In this document: positions 43,109-53,642 of the stretch, piece after piece
Layout of the letters: every line of letters begins with the position of its first letter
Numbering within the stretch: the stretch's first letter is position 1
From: Flagellimonas sp. MMG031
GTDB taxonomy: Bacteria > Bacteroidota > Bacteroidia > Flavobacteriales > Flavobacteriaceae
Direction of reading: 5' to 3'
Assembly (NCBI RefSeq): GCF_040112705.1
Contig: NZ_CP157804.1
Coordinates: forward strand, 3,094,001-3,158,000
DNA length: 64,000 nucleotides
Position numbers and translations under genes: made by a program
Notes under the pieces: generated by a model
What the model was told of the DNA's origin: nothing
Seen by the model: only the letters and a program-made list of their open reading frames with translations
Databases searched by the model: none

Positions 43109-44770
43109 TCACCAAAGCAGCGCATAAAGTACTGTCAGTACTATCATGATGGCAAATGCACCAATATTGAACATAGGACCGGTCCTAAAGGTTTCCTTGG
43201 CAAATTTGATGCCCTTGGGGTCTTCCTTGCCGCTGTTCTGAAGATAACTGGCCAACATAATCACCATGACCGTAATCAAGAAGGTGAGGCCCATCTGGTC
43301 CATCCATGGAAGGGAGGGAAAAATGGGTTCCAGAGCACTTCCATTAACCCAACCCTTAGGTCCCACTTTGAAGAACATGGCCACAGGAATGGAGGCCAAA
43401 ACACCGATGATGGCTCCCCGGTTGGTGGTCTTCTTCCAGAAAAGGCCCAATAAAAACACGGCAAGGATACCCGGGCTCACCACTCCGGTATACTCCTGTA
43501 TGAACTGGAACGCCTGATCCAACCCACCCAAAAGAGGTGCCAAGACCATAGCGATGACCAGGGCGGCCGCGGCGGAAAGACGCCCAACCCCAACCAATGT
43601 CTTGTTGCTCGCATGATTGTTCATGTGCTGTTTATAAATATCCATGGTGAAAATGGTGGAGGTCGAGTTCAACATTGAGGCTAAGGAGGATACAATGGCC
43701 GCGGCAAGGGCCGCAATGGCAACTCCCTTGAGTCCGGTGGGCAAAAACTGCATCAACCACGGGTAGGCCTTGTCCGAGGCCCCAGAGGATGGAATGTTGT
43801 ACAGCCCGGTCTCACCAAGGCCCGCCAACAGACCAGGATCGTTTACAATGACATAGGCCGCAATTCCCGGGATCACCACGATCAATGGTATGATCAACTT
43901 CAGGAAAGCGGCAAACAATATCCCTTTTTGCGACTCCTTCAGGGACTTGGCCGCCAGGGTACGCTGAATAATATATTGGTTGAACCCCCAATAATACAGG
44001 TTGGCCACCCAGAGCCCTCCTACGAGCACCCCTATTCCGGGCAGATTTACATACTCAGGGTTGCTCTTGTCCAAAATTAAATCAAAATGGTCCGGTACGG
44101 TATCAAAGACCCTTTGGAGCCCGGCCATGACACCTTCTCCACCAGAAACGGTGTCCAATGCCAAATAGGTGGTGACCAATCCGCCTAAGACCAAGAACAC
44201 CACTTGGATAATATCTGTCCAGGCAACGGCCGCCAATCCACCGTAAAGGGAATAGGCCGCCGCGAAAAGCCCCAAGCCAATAATAGCATAGATCATATCA
44301 ACCCCCAGAATGGTCTCCAGTGCAAGTCCACCTAAATACAAAACTGAGGTAAGATTCACAAAGATGTAGAGGCAAACCCAGAACACCGCCAAAATCGATT
44401 TTAAATCGGAGGAATACCGTTTTTCAATGAATTCCGGGATAGTGTACAGTTTTTTCTCTATGAAGACAGGTAGGAAATACTTCCCCACGATCAAAAGTGT
44501 CAAGGCTCCCATCCATTCATAGGATGCAATACCAAGCCCTAAGGCAAAGCCCGAACCCGACATCCCGATGAACTGTTCCGCCGATATGTTGGCCGCTATC
44601 AGTGAGGCGCCAATGGCCCACCATGGCAGGGATTTACTGGCCAAAAAATAGTCCTCGGTGCTCTTTTTCGTCCCTTTTTTGGTCCTAGAGACCCATAGGC
44701 CCACGGTCAAAATGACCACTGCATACAATCCAAAGACCAAATAGTCCCAAAATTCAAAACTGCCTTCCAT
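43109..44770 (-). CDS. Sodium/solute symporter (SSS, sugar type)
   Basis: 553 residues, about 13-14 hydrophobic helices. MEGSFEFWDYLVFGLYAVVILTVGLWVSRTKKG, then ASLIAANISAEQFIGMSGSGFALGLGIASYEWMGA (sodium-site helix typical of SGLT-type proteins) and GALIASLASMLNST. Best guess a sodium/galactose transporter of the SglT kind, in line with galK, galT, galE and galM beside it. Inner membrane. Confidence 0.92.
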   Translation of the reverse strand: MEGSFEFWDYLVFGLYAVVILTVGLWVSRTKKGTKKSTEDYFLASKSLPWWAIGASLIAANISAEQFIGMSGSGFALGLGIASYEWMGALTLLIVGKYFLPVFIEKKLYTIPEFIEKRYSSDLKSILAVFWVCLYIFVNLTSVLYLGGLALETILGVDMIYAIIGLGLFAAAYSLYGGLAAVAWTDIIQVVFLVLGGLVTTYLALDTVSGGEGVMAGLQRVFDTVPDHFDLILDKSNPEYVNLPGIGVLVGGLWVANLYYWGFNQYIIQRTLAAKSLKESQKGILFAAFLKLIIPLIVVIPGIAAYVIVNDPGLLAGLGETGLYNIPSSGASDKAYPWLMQFLPTGLKGVAIAALAAAIVSSLASMLNSTSTIFTMDIYKQHMNNHASNKTLVGVGRLSAAAALVIAMVLAPLLGGLDQAFQFIQEYTGVVSPGILAVFLLGLFWKKTTNRGAIIGVLASIPVAMFFKVGPKGWVNGSALEPIFPSLPWMDQMGLTFLITVMVIMLASYLQNSGKEDPKGIKFAKETFRTGPMFNIGAFAIMIVLTVLYALLW

Positions 44771-44813
44771 GTGTTTGCATTTTGTTAGTTAGTATTTTAC
44801 TTTCAAATTCCTG

Positions 44814-45137
44814 TTATACCTTTCCATAATGTTGAGTCAGAAGATTTCTTAATCTGACCGCCGTCGACTCCTCTGGAGGTGTGTCCTCCAGAAGGGCCGA
44901 AAAATCATTGGCAAAGCTGGACACCTGTTCGTATCCAGGATTTTTGTGGGCGTGAGCCCTCATATTTCGCGGGCATAGATAGCAATCCTTGTCGTTAGAT
45001 GGTTTGGTTTTCTTGGTAAGCTCTTCCTGTGTGCCCTGCCATGACCTTTTGATCCTGTTCGTTGATACGAGCGTCCACTCCCCAGTGAGGATGTTGTAGC
45101 TGCGGTACGGTATTTGGTTCCATTGGTTTTCAGCCAT
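44814..45137 (-). pseudogene. Truncated second galT copy
   Basis: 107 residues: MAENQWNQIPYRSYNILTGEWTLVSTNRIKRSWQGTQEE, CYLCPRNMRAHAHKNPGY, SFANDFSALLEDTPP. This is the N-terminal about 95 residues of GalT, with the same order of motifs as the full gene at 42027, then an unrelated end. The catalytic HPHGQ part is missing, so it cannot be an active enzyme. It overlaps the galK stop region and sits where a full galT might once have stood. It may be a small intact remnant or a dead gene. Confidence 0.85.
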
Positions 45138-46251
45138 CCTGTTTCATAATTGTTGTCCCTTGGCTGGGAACCGTTTGAAAGGAAGATAGTTCTATTCCGA
45201 ATTTGCGCTTATATTCCGATGAGGCAATGGCCAAATATTCTTCGACCGCACTCTTGTGAATAATGTTTAATGTACAGCCGCCAAATCCACCACCGACCAT
45301 TCGGGACCCAAGAATCTTTCGTTCGCCTTTTGAAAAATCCACCAAAAAGTCAAGTTCCGGACAGCTCACTTCATATTTTTCGCGCTGTCCTTTGTGTGAT
45401 TTATAAAGAAGCTCACCCAAAGCGATGATATCCCCTCTCTTTAAAGCCTCCGCAGCATCCAACACCCTCTGGTTTTCTTCCAAAACATAGGAGCACCTTC
45501 TATATCTTATTTCCCCAAGCATGGTACTACATTCCTCTACCATATCCTTCGTAATGGACCTGAATGAATTATTGACCCCAAAAAACTCCGAGATGAGCTT
45601 AAGTCCTGAAGCACTTTCCTCCCTTCTGGTGTTGTAGGCACTTGCGGCCAAGTTGTGTGAAACATTGGTGTTCAACATCAAAATGACATAGGGATCTAGA
45701 TTTGTGGGGATGTATTCATAGTCAAGGTCTCTACAGTCCAATAACATGGAATGTCCTTCCTTGCCCATCATGGAAGCAAACTGGTCCATAATCCCACATT
45801 GGGTGCCCACAAAGTTATGCTCCGCTCTTTGGCACAATTTGATAAGTTCCCATTTCTCCAACCCTAGTCCAAACAATTCGTTCAATCCATAGGCAAGGCC
45901 ACATTCCAGTGCAGCCGAGGAGCTCATGCCAGACCCTATGGGAACATTGGTTTGCATTGTGCAGTCAAAACCCTTCAACTCTTGGGTAAGGGCTTGAAGC
46001 TCTTTAAGTACCCCAAGTACATAGTCGTGCCAACCCTCCGTCCCATGCTTCAGATCATACAAGTCTGCCACATAAGTGTTTTCGAATCCCTCGCTTTTTA
46101 TCGTGCACCTGTTCTTGGTCCCATTCTTTTTAAGCTTTAAGAAAAGATGTTTGTCTATGGCAGCCGGCAATACAAAACCGTCGTTGTAATCCGTGTGCTC
46201 GCCGATTAAATTAATCCTACCCGGGGAGGCAATCGATAAATCCCATGTCAT
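45130..46251 (-). CDS. galK: Galactokinase
   Basis: 373 residues: GRINLIGEHTDYNDGFVLPAAID (galactose-binding), NVPIGSGMSSSAALECGLAYGL (GHMP ATP loop), CGIMDQFASMMG and VGGGFGGCTLNI. Phosphorylates galactose. Starts with an ATGA overlap to the small upstream gene and overlaps the truncated galT by 8 bp. Confidence 0.96.
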   Translation of the reverse strand: MTWDLSIASPGRINLIGEHTDYNDGFVLPAAIDKHLFLKLKKNGTKNRCTIKSEGFENTYVADLYDLKHGTEGWHDYVLGVLKELQALTQELKGFDCTMQTNVPIGSGMSSSAALECGLAYGLNELFGLGLEKWELIKLCQRAEHNFVGTQCGIMDQFASMMGKEGHSMLLDCRDLDYEYIPTNLDPYVILMLNTNVSHNLAASAYNTRREESASGLKLISEFFGVNNSFRSITKDMVEECSTMLGEIRYRRCSYVLEENQRVLDAAEALKRGDIIALGELLYKSHKGQREKYEVSCPELDFLVDFSKGERKILGSRMVGGGFGGCTLNIIHKSAVEEYLAIASSEYKRKFGIELSSFQTVPSQGTTIMKQDG

Positions 46252-46523
46252 ATGTTTTCATGTTTTATTTCAAGCTCTTGAAGATTATCCAGATGATTGC
46301 ACTGGGCCTCTTGGGATCGCTTCAGGCTTTCAAGTGTCAACCCATCATCTTCATATCCTACTTTTCGAACAGATACTATTGGGGATAAAAGCCATAGACC
46401 GCAATTGGAAAAAGAGGCCTCAATATCCTTATTGTTTTGAGGCATATAACATCCAGAATTGGGATTATCGATGGAATACCCCAAGTTATCGTAGCTCAAA
46501 TTTGTTTTGATTTCTTTATTCAT
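46248..46523 (-). CDS. Hypothetical small protein upstream of galK
   Basis: 91 residues, MNKEIKTNLSYDNLGYSIDNPNSGCYMPQNNKDIEASFSNCGLWLLSP... No signal peptide or known motif. ATGA overlap with galK suggests translation coupling, but the sequence could also be the end of a decayed gene. I do not recognise it. Confidence 0.45.
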   Translation of the reverse strand: MNKEIKTNLSYDNLGYSIDNPNSGCYMPQNNKDIEASFSNCGLWLLSPIVSVRKVGYEDDGLTLESLKRSQEAQCNHLDNLQELEIKHENI

Positions 46524-46761
46524 TTTCTAGTTGGAAATGACTTGTTAATTATTTCGACAGTGGCATGGATTGAATTTTAGATTTAATCCACCATGTTCGA
46601 AATTCATACTTGATTTCCAAGATTGAGTACTTGATTTACAGCCTAGCTTAAATTCCCATTGGTCCAAAATGAAGCCCTGAAAATATTTGGAAATGCTTCG
46701 CTGTGAAAAACCAATGATCCTTAGGATATGGTTTTCTTTCATTTCTCCACAAAAGAAAAAA

Positions 46762-46779
46762 GGGCCTGCGAACAGGCCC
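46762..46779 (-). terminator. Terminator after the sulfatase gene
   Basis: gggcctg (46762-46768) and caggccc (46773-46779), loop cgaa, followed on the minus strand by a T-rich run of about ten. It separates the susC-susD-sulfatase transcript from the galK operon. Confidence 0.85.
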
Positions 46780-46831
46780 ATTCCCAGCTGATCTGCACAT
46801 GTCAACTAACTCAAAATAACTAAACTAAACA

Positions 46832-48319
46832 TTATGGAGTATTCAAATAGGTGCTTTGATCAAACTTGAATACTTCTGAAGAAGTCCTTGCCTGTGAGAA
46901 CAAAGCTTCAAATTGTTCTACCTTTTCAGGATACTGATCTGCCAAATTGTGCTCCTCTGCAATATCCTTGGAGAGATCATACAACTCTATGGCTGAATCA
47001 TCTTTGAAAACATTGTATTTTACGGCTTTCCAGTCACCTTTTCGAATAGCTTGTCTCCCACCCTTCTCATGAAACTCCCAATAAAGGTATTCATGTTTCT
47101 TTTGCTTTTTGGGGTTTCCCAAAAGTGTTGGTGCCAAGGATATACCATCTAAATTTTCAGGAATGCTTGCACCGACCAAATCCAAAAATGTGGGAAAAAC
47201 GTCCCAAAAGGCAGATATATGGTCCGTTTTTGAGCCTTCGGGGATTGTGCCCTCCCATTTGGCCAACATTGGAACACGAATTCCTCCTTCATACAAATCC
47301 CTTTTATATCCCTTAAATGGACCGTTACTATCAAAATAATCAGGATCGCCACCCCCTTCTTTGTGTGGCCCATTATCCGAAGTAAATATGATCAGGGTGT
47401 TTTCCTCAATTCCAAGTTCCTTTACCTTATCCATTATTTCGCCAACCTGTTTATCCAACAAAGTCACCATGGCAGCAAACGCAGCATGTGTTTCCGGTTG
47501 GGATTCATAGGGCCCTTTCCGGTATTCAGGACCTTCGTCATAGCCTTGAAACGATTTTTCCGGTGGATATTTACCCCTGTGTTGCTCCATCATTTCTGGA
47601 GTCGCGGCCAATTCTGCATGCGGTATAATGGAGGCAACGTACAGAAAAAACGGATTGCTCTTGTTTCTAACCAGAAACTCCATGGTCTTTTCATGAATTA
47701 ATTTTGGTGCATACTGGTTTTTATTGGTTCCGGAATTTCCCAACAATGGAATGGAATCATGATCCGACCAAAGATGATGTGGATAATAGTGATGTCCAAA
47801 TCGTTGGCAATTATACCCATAAAATGTATCAAAACCCTGATTTAACGGGTCACCTTCAGAACCTGGAAACCCAAGTCCCCACTTTCCAAAAGCCCCGGTC
47901 GCATATCCGTTTTCCTTCAATGCTTCCGCCAAGGTATGGGTATCCTCAGGAATGGGATACTGCCCCTCGGGTAGCACCTCATGATTGCCCCTAACCACGG
48001 TATGCCCGGTATGCATTCCGGTAAGAAGTGCAGAGCGTGATGGGGCACATACCGTGCTTCCTGAATAGTGTTGGGTAAACAACATACCTTCCGCGGCCAA
48101 CCTATCAATATTAGGGGTTTCAAATTTAGATTGACCATAAACTCCAACATCGCCATAACCGAGATCGTCCGCCAGTATATAAATAATATTAGGTTTTGAC
48201 AATGAGGAAGAAGTCTTCACATTATCGCTGCTCCTGTTTTTTTGTTTGGGATGACATGCCAAAACAAATACACCCAAAACAACCCACAAATTAAAAAATA
48301 GAAACTTTTTCTCCTTCAT
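46832..48319 (-). CDS. Sulfatase, lipoprotein, formylglycine type
   Basis: 495 residues. Signal with lipobox NLWVVLGVFVLACHPK. Type I sulfatase: PNIIYILADDLGYGDVGVYGQ (metal site), STVCAPSRSALLTGMHTGH where Cys in CAPSR becomes formylglycine, YATGAFGKWGLG, HAELAATPEM, IIFTSDNGPHKEGGGD. It removes sulfate esters from oligosaccharides. Follows susD after 18 bp, so it is the third gene of the SusCD transcript. Confidence 0.95.
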   Translation of the reverse strand: MKEKKFLFFNLWVVLGVFVLACHPKQKNRSSDNVKTSSSLSKPNIIYILADDLGYGDVGVYGQSKFETPNIDRLAAEGMLFTQHYSGSTVCAPSRSALLTGMHTGHTVVRGNHEVLPEGQYPIPEDTHTLAEALKENGYATGAFGKWGLGFPGSEGDPLNQGFDTFYGYNCQRFGHHYYPHHLWSDHDSIPLLGNSGTNKNQYAPKLIHEKTMEFLVRNKSNPFFLYVASIIPHAELAATPEMMEQHRGKYPPEKSFQGYDEGPEYRKGPYESQPETHAAFAAMVTLLDKQVGEIMDKVKELGIEENTLIIFTSDNGPHKEGGGDPDYFDSNGPFKGYKRDLYEGGIRVPMLAKWEGTIPEGSKTDHISAFWDVFPTFLDLVGASIPENLDGISLAPTLLGNPKKQKKHEYLYWEFHEKGGRQAIRKGDWKAVKYNVFKDDSAIELYDLSKDIAEEHNLADQYPEKVEQFEALFSQARTSSEVFKFDQSTYLNTP

Positions 48320-48337
48320 TTGGTTTTCTTGTGTTTA

Positions 48338-49885
48338 TTATCCACCTCGATAACCATTATTGGATGGGTCGGATGTAAGCAAGTTTGGATTTAGAATAAG
48401 TTCATCTTGGGGTATCGGCAACAAAACATGATAGGGTTGAATATTATCGCCAGGATTATTCCAAGGCCTATGCTCCGTCGATTTGACCGTCTCCAATAAT
48501 ATGCCCCAACGAATCAAATCCATTTTTCGATAACCTTCCGTACACAATTCATATTTCCGTTCATCGTACATCGCTGTCCTAAAAGATTCCTGTGTCATTC
48601 CCCCCCATGGCTTGTCTGGCTCAAATGCCCTTTCTCTTACCTTGTTCACATAGGGATAGGCTCCATTGGGACCATTGAGTTCATTTTCAGCCTCTGCAGC
48701 CATCAAATAAATATCAGCTAGTCGAAACATCACATAATTCTCGTGATGGTCGGCCCGTGGGGAAGTATTGTTCAAGTTCCAATTTTTCCTGTAATAAGGA
48801 AACTGTAATTCAAATCCGGCGTATTCCGTTACTATCGTTGCATCATATCGTAAATCATCTGGGTCCCAATTGTTCCGATCGGCAATTTCAGGTAAGGGAA
48901 CAGCCCATCCAAATCCACTCATATCTTGATTTAAAGTCTGCAATGTGTCTCGAAGCAACTGCCACCTTTGAGGGGTGCCAGGACCTCCTGGCCTATTGTT
49001 ACGGTTACTTGGCTCATCCCTTAATCTAGGATTGTAATCATCTGTTCGCCGCGTTCCTGCGTCATTAAAAATACCTTCGGTGGTAAAATCAACTACAAAA
49101 ATCTGCTCGTCATTATATTGATCAGCTCTGTCCGTTTGATCAAAAACATCTGCAAAATTTTCCAGCAATCGATGCGGGGAATTATCGATAATTTCATCGC
49201 ATTCAGCCTTGGCTTCCGCCCATTCGCTATCGAATAAATGAAATTTGGCCTTTAAAGCTGCAGCAGCCCACTTGGAAGCTCTGCCCAAATCTGGTTCGCT
49301 GGGCAATAATTCAAATGCCAAGGACAAATCAGCCTTCATGTCGGATCGTATCTCGTCTTTTGAGAATCGGCCTAACGATCCCAACTCCTCTAAAGGCAAC
49401 AACTCCCTGTAATATGGAACGTCGCCCCAAAGATTGGTCAAATGGAAATAAGCCAATGCCCTTAAAAAATACGATTCGCCAAGGGTCTGGTTCCTTATAT
49501 CTTCGGAGATGTTCTCATTACCTTCGATATTGGAAATGTTCAGGGAGGCATTTCGCACAATCTCATAACATGAAGACCAAATGGCGTTCCCATCTGCAAC
49601 ACCCTCTTGAATCAAATAATTGTGTATTTGACCGTTTACATTACGGCTAGGCCCCACTTCATCCGCCCCATTGACATAATAATTGTCAATGCCCCGGGTT
49701 CCGTACATATTTCCGCGAAGCAAAATCCTATAAAGACCATTGGTAGCTAGCAATGCTTCCTGATCGTTATTAAAGAAATTCTCCACGGCAATTTGATCCC
49801 GTAAATCTTCCTCTAAATATTTTTCACAACTCGTAAGCACAAGCATTAAAGTGAATAAAATTGTTGTATTTCGTATGTTTTTCAT
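48338..49885 (-). CDS. SusD/RagB-family glycan-binding lipoprotein
   Basis: 515 residues: lipoprotein signal TILFTLMLVLTSCEKYLEED, then NFFNNDQEALLATNGLYRILLRG and the helical SusD body with RALAYFHLTNLWGDVPYYRE and the C-terminal RKMDLIRWGILLETVKSTEHRPWN...LLPIPQDELILNPNL. Surface-exposed partner of the TonB-dependent receptor; binds the oligosaccharide before import. Confidence 0.96.
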   Translation of the reverse strand: MKNIRNTTILFTLMLVLTSCEKYLEEDLRDQIAVENFFNNDQEALLATNGLYRILLRGNMYGTRGIDNYYVNGADEVGPSRNVNGQIHNYLIQEGVADGNAIWSSCYEIVRNASLNISNIEGNENISEDIRNQTLGESYFLRALAYFHLTNLWGDVPYYRELLPLEELGSLGRFSKDEIRSDMKADLSLAFELLPSEPDLGRASKWAAAALKAKFHLFDSEWAEAKAECDEIIDNSPHRLLENFADVFDQTDRADQYNDEQIFVVDFTTEGIFNDAGTRRTDDYNPRLRDEPSNRNNRPGGPGTPQRWQLLRDTLQTLNQDMSGFGWAVPLPEIADRNNWDPDDLRYDATIVTEYAGFELQFPYYRKNWNLNNTSPRADHHENYVMFRLADIYLMAAEAENELNGPNGAYPYVNKVRERAFEPDKPWGGMTQESFRTAMYDERKYELCTEGYRKMDLIRWGILLETVKSTEHRPWNNPGDNIQPYHVLLPIPQDELILNPNLLTSDPSNNGYRGG

Positions 49886-49896
49886 CGCTGTATATT

Positions 49897-52800
49897 TTAA
49901 AATTCTACTTTCACGCCCGTTACTATACTTCTGGCGTAGGGATATTGACCGTTTGCAAAACCTTGAGATACCGAACCGAAACCGTTACTCGCCGAAAAGT
50001 TGTTCACTTCCGGGTCACCCAGGGTAAAATCCGATATCAGCCATAGATTTTGGCCTGTCACATAGACATTGAAAGACTTAAAGACCTTATCCAAGCCCGC
50101 CTTTTTCAAAGGAATATCATAGGACAGTGTCAATGTTCGCAATCGAACAAAAGAGCCATCTTCAATGTTTGCCGTACTGTTGGGATTGAAGGTGCTGGTT
50201 GATGTACCAGCCCTCGGAATATTAGAGGTTTCATTGACTCCCTCTACCCATCTATCCAACACTCTCGGGTCGACATTTTCATCACCTCGTCCAAAAAGGG
50301 AGCGCTGGGTCACGACATTGAAAATATCAGCCCCAAAGGAATACTGGAAGAATATGTCCAAGTTAAGCCCCTTCCAAGAAAATCGGTTTCTGAGCCCTCC
50401 AAAGAAATCAGGCTGTGGACTACCCAATATGGAATAATCTTCTTGGTTTATGGTCCCATCTTCGTTTACATCCCTATATCGTGGACTTCCCAAAAACGCC
50501 CTTCCTACAGCTCCATCATCTACAATCTCTTGCGGATCTTTATAAGTTCCCAAATATTCTGCCCCAAAGAAAACCGGAAATGCCTCTCCCGGTATAAGGC
50601 GGGCGGATGGCCCCCCTTGGTTTCCTGTAGACTGCAAATTGATGAATTCCTCATCCCCCAAGTCCAAGACCTCACTATCGTTGGATGTTAACGTAAAAGT
50701 TGTATTCCATGTGAAATTATCGTTTACAACATTTCTGGTGTTCAACAAAAATTCGAAGCCTCGGTTCTCGACACCTCCAACATTTTCCAAGACCCTGTTA
50801 CCGGCCGTATTGGGCAAATCCCTAAAGAGCAGTAAATCTTCTGTGGTTTTCTTATAATATCCTGCTTCGAATGATATCCGATTTTTAAAAAGACCAACTT
50901 CGATACCTAGATCCAATTGCTTCGTTGTTTCCCAGGTCAAGTCGTTGGTCCCCGGATTTGCTAAAAGCACTGCAGGAGTGAGCACTTCATTAAAATAAAC
51001 GTATTGGGAATCTAACAGATCAAAACTGTTGTACGTACTAACACCCTGCTCACCGACAAGACCATAACTGGCCCTGAGTTTTAAGATGTCAAAGGTTTGT
51101 GAATCCTGTAAAAAAGGTTCTTCGTCAACGTTCCATACAACTCCGGCCGAGGGAAAAAAGGAGTATTTATTCCCTGCCTCAAACACAGAAGACCCATCCT
51201 GTCTCCCGACAAGGGTCAATATGTATCTATCCTTGTATCCATAGGTAATCCTTCCCAAAACAGATGTCAATGTTCTTTGATTGTAGCCAGAGTCCACCTG
51301 GAATGTTTCCGGGTCTGACCCCAGGGATAAATTGTTGAATTCCACCACATCATTAGGAAATCCTTCCGCTGAAGATGACATTCCCTCGCTCGTTATTTTT
51401 TGTGCGGTAAATCCTCCTAGGACATTTAGGGAATGGTCTCCCAATTGTTTGTCCCACTGAAAGGTGGTCTCGCTGAGCAAATCCTTGGTTTGATTGGTTG
51501 CAATTTCCGCAAACCCGCCAACATTATTGGACAAGATTCGTTCAGGCAAGCTTCCAGGTAAGTAGTCATTGCCTTTATAGAAATTAAAGGTGCCCCCAAA
51601 ACTTGTCTTAAGTTTAAAATCCTTGAAAAGCTCATATTCCGCATATAGATTGGCCACTATATTGGTTACCAAATTATGATCCACCCGCAATTGATAATCC
51701 GCTACCGGATTACGTTGCAATGTACCACTTATCGGGTTCGTGCCGGTAAAATTACCCTCCTCATCAAAAACGGTTCTAATGGGCAGGACATTGGCTATGA
51801 TTTGCGAAAAATTCACCTTGGGGTTCTCTCGCCTAAATGTACTTAGATTCAATCGTGTTCCAAATTTGAAACGTTTTGACAAATTAACATCAAAATTGGT
51901 TCTGAACGTAACCCTTTCAAGTCCGGAATTTTTAATCAAGCCCTCCTGATTAAAGTAATTGATGGAAGCGTAATAATTGGTTTTTTCCGTTCTACCCGTG
52001 ACTGACAGGTCAGTGTTGTAAATTACCCCGGTAGTGGTAACTTCGTCAATCCAATCCGTTGTGGGAATGTCTCCCTCAAATTGCAAAGGTAAATTCGGGT
52101 CTGTAAAACCGATAGGTACTGGTGTACCATTTACATCGATGGGGTCGCCCGGGATAAATTGACCTGCCTCATTCACATAATCGACATAATCCTGACCTCC
52201 TAAAATATTGATTTTATTGGCCATTTCATCCATACTGATATAGGAGTTGACGGCGAACGTCGGTTTACCTATGGGCAATGACTTACCACTTTTGGTGGTA
52301 ATTATAACAACTCCTGACGCCCCCCTTGTTCCATAAATGGCCAAGGCCGTTGCATCCTTTAAAATCTCCAATGACTCAATATCATTGATATTGATATTGT
52401 TTAAGTTGAAATCATTTCCAACAATAAAACCATCGACCACAAAAAGTGGACTGTTGTTGCCGTTGATGGAACTATTCCCTCTAATACGAATCGTGGAACC
52501 GGTTCCAGGGGCCCCGTTGTTCGATGTCACCTCAACACCTGCAGCTCTTCCCTGTAAGGCCTGATCCACCCGTGCAACAGGTTGGTTTTCAATTTCATCG
52601 GCCTTAACAGAAGATATTGCTGAAACCAATCTTTTCTTAGATGAGGTACCGTAACCAATTACCACGACCTCATCAAGTAATTCTGTGTCTTCTTGAAGGC
52701 TAACATTGATGGTCTGTGCAGTACCTACGGTTCTGGTGGTGGTAATAAAACCAACGGAGGAAAACCTGAGTACATCGCCTTGCTTGGCACTAATGGAGTA

Positions 52801-52965
52801 ATTGCCATCAAAATCGGCAGCTACCCCGTTTGTGGTTCCTTCAACCAACACCGTCACACCCGGTACTGGTACCCCATTGGAATCGGTCACTGTACCCGAT
52901 ATGGTCTGTTGGGCATGCCCAAAGGACCATATGGAAATACATAAAAATAATACTAGTAGTCTCAT
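49897..52965 (-). CDS. SusC/RagA-family TonB-dependent transporter
   Basis: 1022 residues: signal peptide, carboxypeptidase-like domain (TISGTVTDSNGVPVPGVTVLVEGTTNGVAADFDGNYSI), TonB box region LLDEVVVIGYGTSSKKRLVSAISSVKADEI, plug (PVARVDQALQGRAAGVEVTSNNGAPGTGSTIRIRGNSSINGNNSPLFVVDGF) and a beta barrel ending GVKVEF. Imports oligosaccharides with the SusD protein, 11 bp downstream. Promoter region is the 680 bp shared with the GH gene. Confidence 0.97.
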   Translation of the reverse strand: MRLLVLFLCISIWSFGHAQQTISGTVTDSNGVPVPGVTVLVEGTTNGVAADFDGNYSISAKQGDVLRFSSVGFITTTRTVGTAQTINVSLQEDTELLDEVVVIGYGTSSKKRLVSAISSVKADEIENQPVARVDQALQGRAAGVEVTSNNGAPGTGSTIRIRGNSSINGNNSPLFVVDGFIVGNDFNLNNININDIESLEILKDATALAIYGTRGASGVVIITTKSGKSLPIGKPTFAVNSYISMDEMANKINILGGQDYVDYVNEAGQFIPGDPIDVNGTPVPIGFTDPNLPLQFEGDIPTTDWIDEVTTTGVIYNTDLSVTGRTEKTNYYASINYFNQEGLIKNSGLERVTFRTNFDVNLSKRFKFGTRLNLSTFRRENPKVNFSQIIANVLPIRTVFDEEGNFTGTNPISGTLQRNPVADYQLRVDHNLVTNIVANLYAEYELFKDFKLKTSFGGTFNFYKGNDYLPGSLPERILSNNVGGFAEIATNQTKDLLSETTFQWDKQLGDHSLNVLGGFTAQKITSEGMSSSAEGFPNDVVEFNNLSLGSDPETFQVDSGYNQRTLTSVLGRITYGYKDRYILTLVGRQDGSSVFEAGNKYSFFPSAGVVWNVDEEPFLQDSQTFDILKLRASYGLVGEQGVSTYNSFDLLDSQYVYFNEVLTPAVLLANPGTNDLTWETTKQLDLGIEVGLFKNRISFEAGYYKKTTEDLLLFRDLPNTAGNRVLENVGGVENRGFEFLLNTRNVVNDNFTWNTTFTLTSNDSEVLDLGDEEFINLQSTGNQGGPSARLIPGEAFPVFFGAEYLGTYKDPQEIVDDGAVGRAFLGSPRYRDVNEDGTINQEDYSILGSPQPDFFGGLRNRFSWKGLNLDIFFQYSFGADIFNVVTQRSLFGRGDENVDPRVLDRWVEGVNETSNIPRAGTSTSTFNPNSTANIEDGSFVRLRTLTLSYDIPLKKAGLDKVFKSFNVYVTGQNLWLISDFTLGDPEVNNFSASNGFGSVSQGFANGQYPYARSIVTGVKVEF

Positions 52966-53642
52966 TGTTTGTAAGGTTATTCAGTTAATTCTTGTTTCGT
53001 TGATAGTTATTCAACAAAAACAAATGTAAGACCAATACCCTCGCCTGAAGGCTTCCCTTATCTCAATCCAGGTGTAATTCTGTCTCAAAATTCAATAATT
53101 CAAAACCCAAAACGCTTTTCGTAATCCGATTGCAACATTTTTATCTAAAATATTGGACAAAGGCAACTTCTTTAAATAAGCTTATTCATCAGAAGGGATG
53201 ATATCCATAGTTTTTTGGGAAAGGATTCAACTTGACAGGTAAACGAACATGATGCTCAAAAACAGCATTATATAGGCTGCATAAATCCACGAAGTCAATA
53301 ATCCCCAAGTAAAGAACCAGGGCTGAACGCAACGTAAACTCATCCAAATTTTGAAATCGTGCCCTTTACAAAACCTAGATTCACATCCTTAACACAAAAG
53401 CCAATAAATAGAAATCAATGCACCAGACGTCCTTATGTTAAACCATTCCCTTCTTGTATATGCAACAATTTTATCCGCAATATGAGCATTATGACTCCTA
53501 CTTATATATGAGCACCATCATAAATTTGATGCAGGTGCAGAACCTTAAGTTGAAAATTCAAAACATCTTTCTTGGCCATTGGTTTTCCAAATTGTCCGAA
53601 AACCAAAACAAGTTGAACAATGATTAACCTAAAAACCACAAA
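52966..53642. other. Divergent regulatory region between susC and the glycoside hydrolase gene
   Basis: About 680 bp without a gene. An inverted repeat ttggttttc (53579-53587) and gaaaaccaa (53598-53606), 10 nt apart, lies 37 bp before the ATG at 53643 and may be a regulator site. The transcriptional starts for both directions must be here; I could not assign a clear Bacteroidota promoter. Confidence 0.5.

Noticed and set aside
46545..46805. 86-residue minus-strand frame between galK operon and the sulfatase gene
   Set aside because: It spans the terminator hairpin at 46762-46779 and has no recognisable product.
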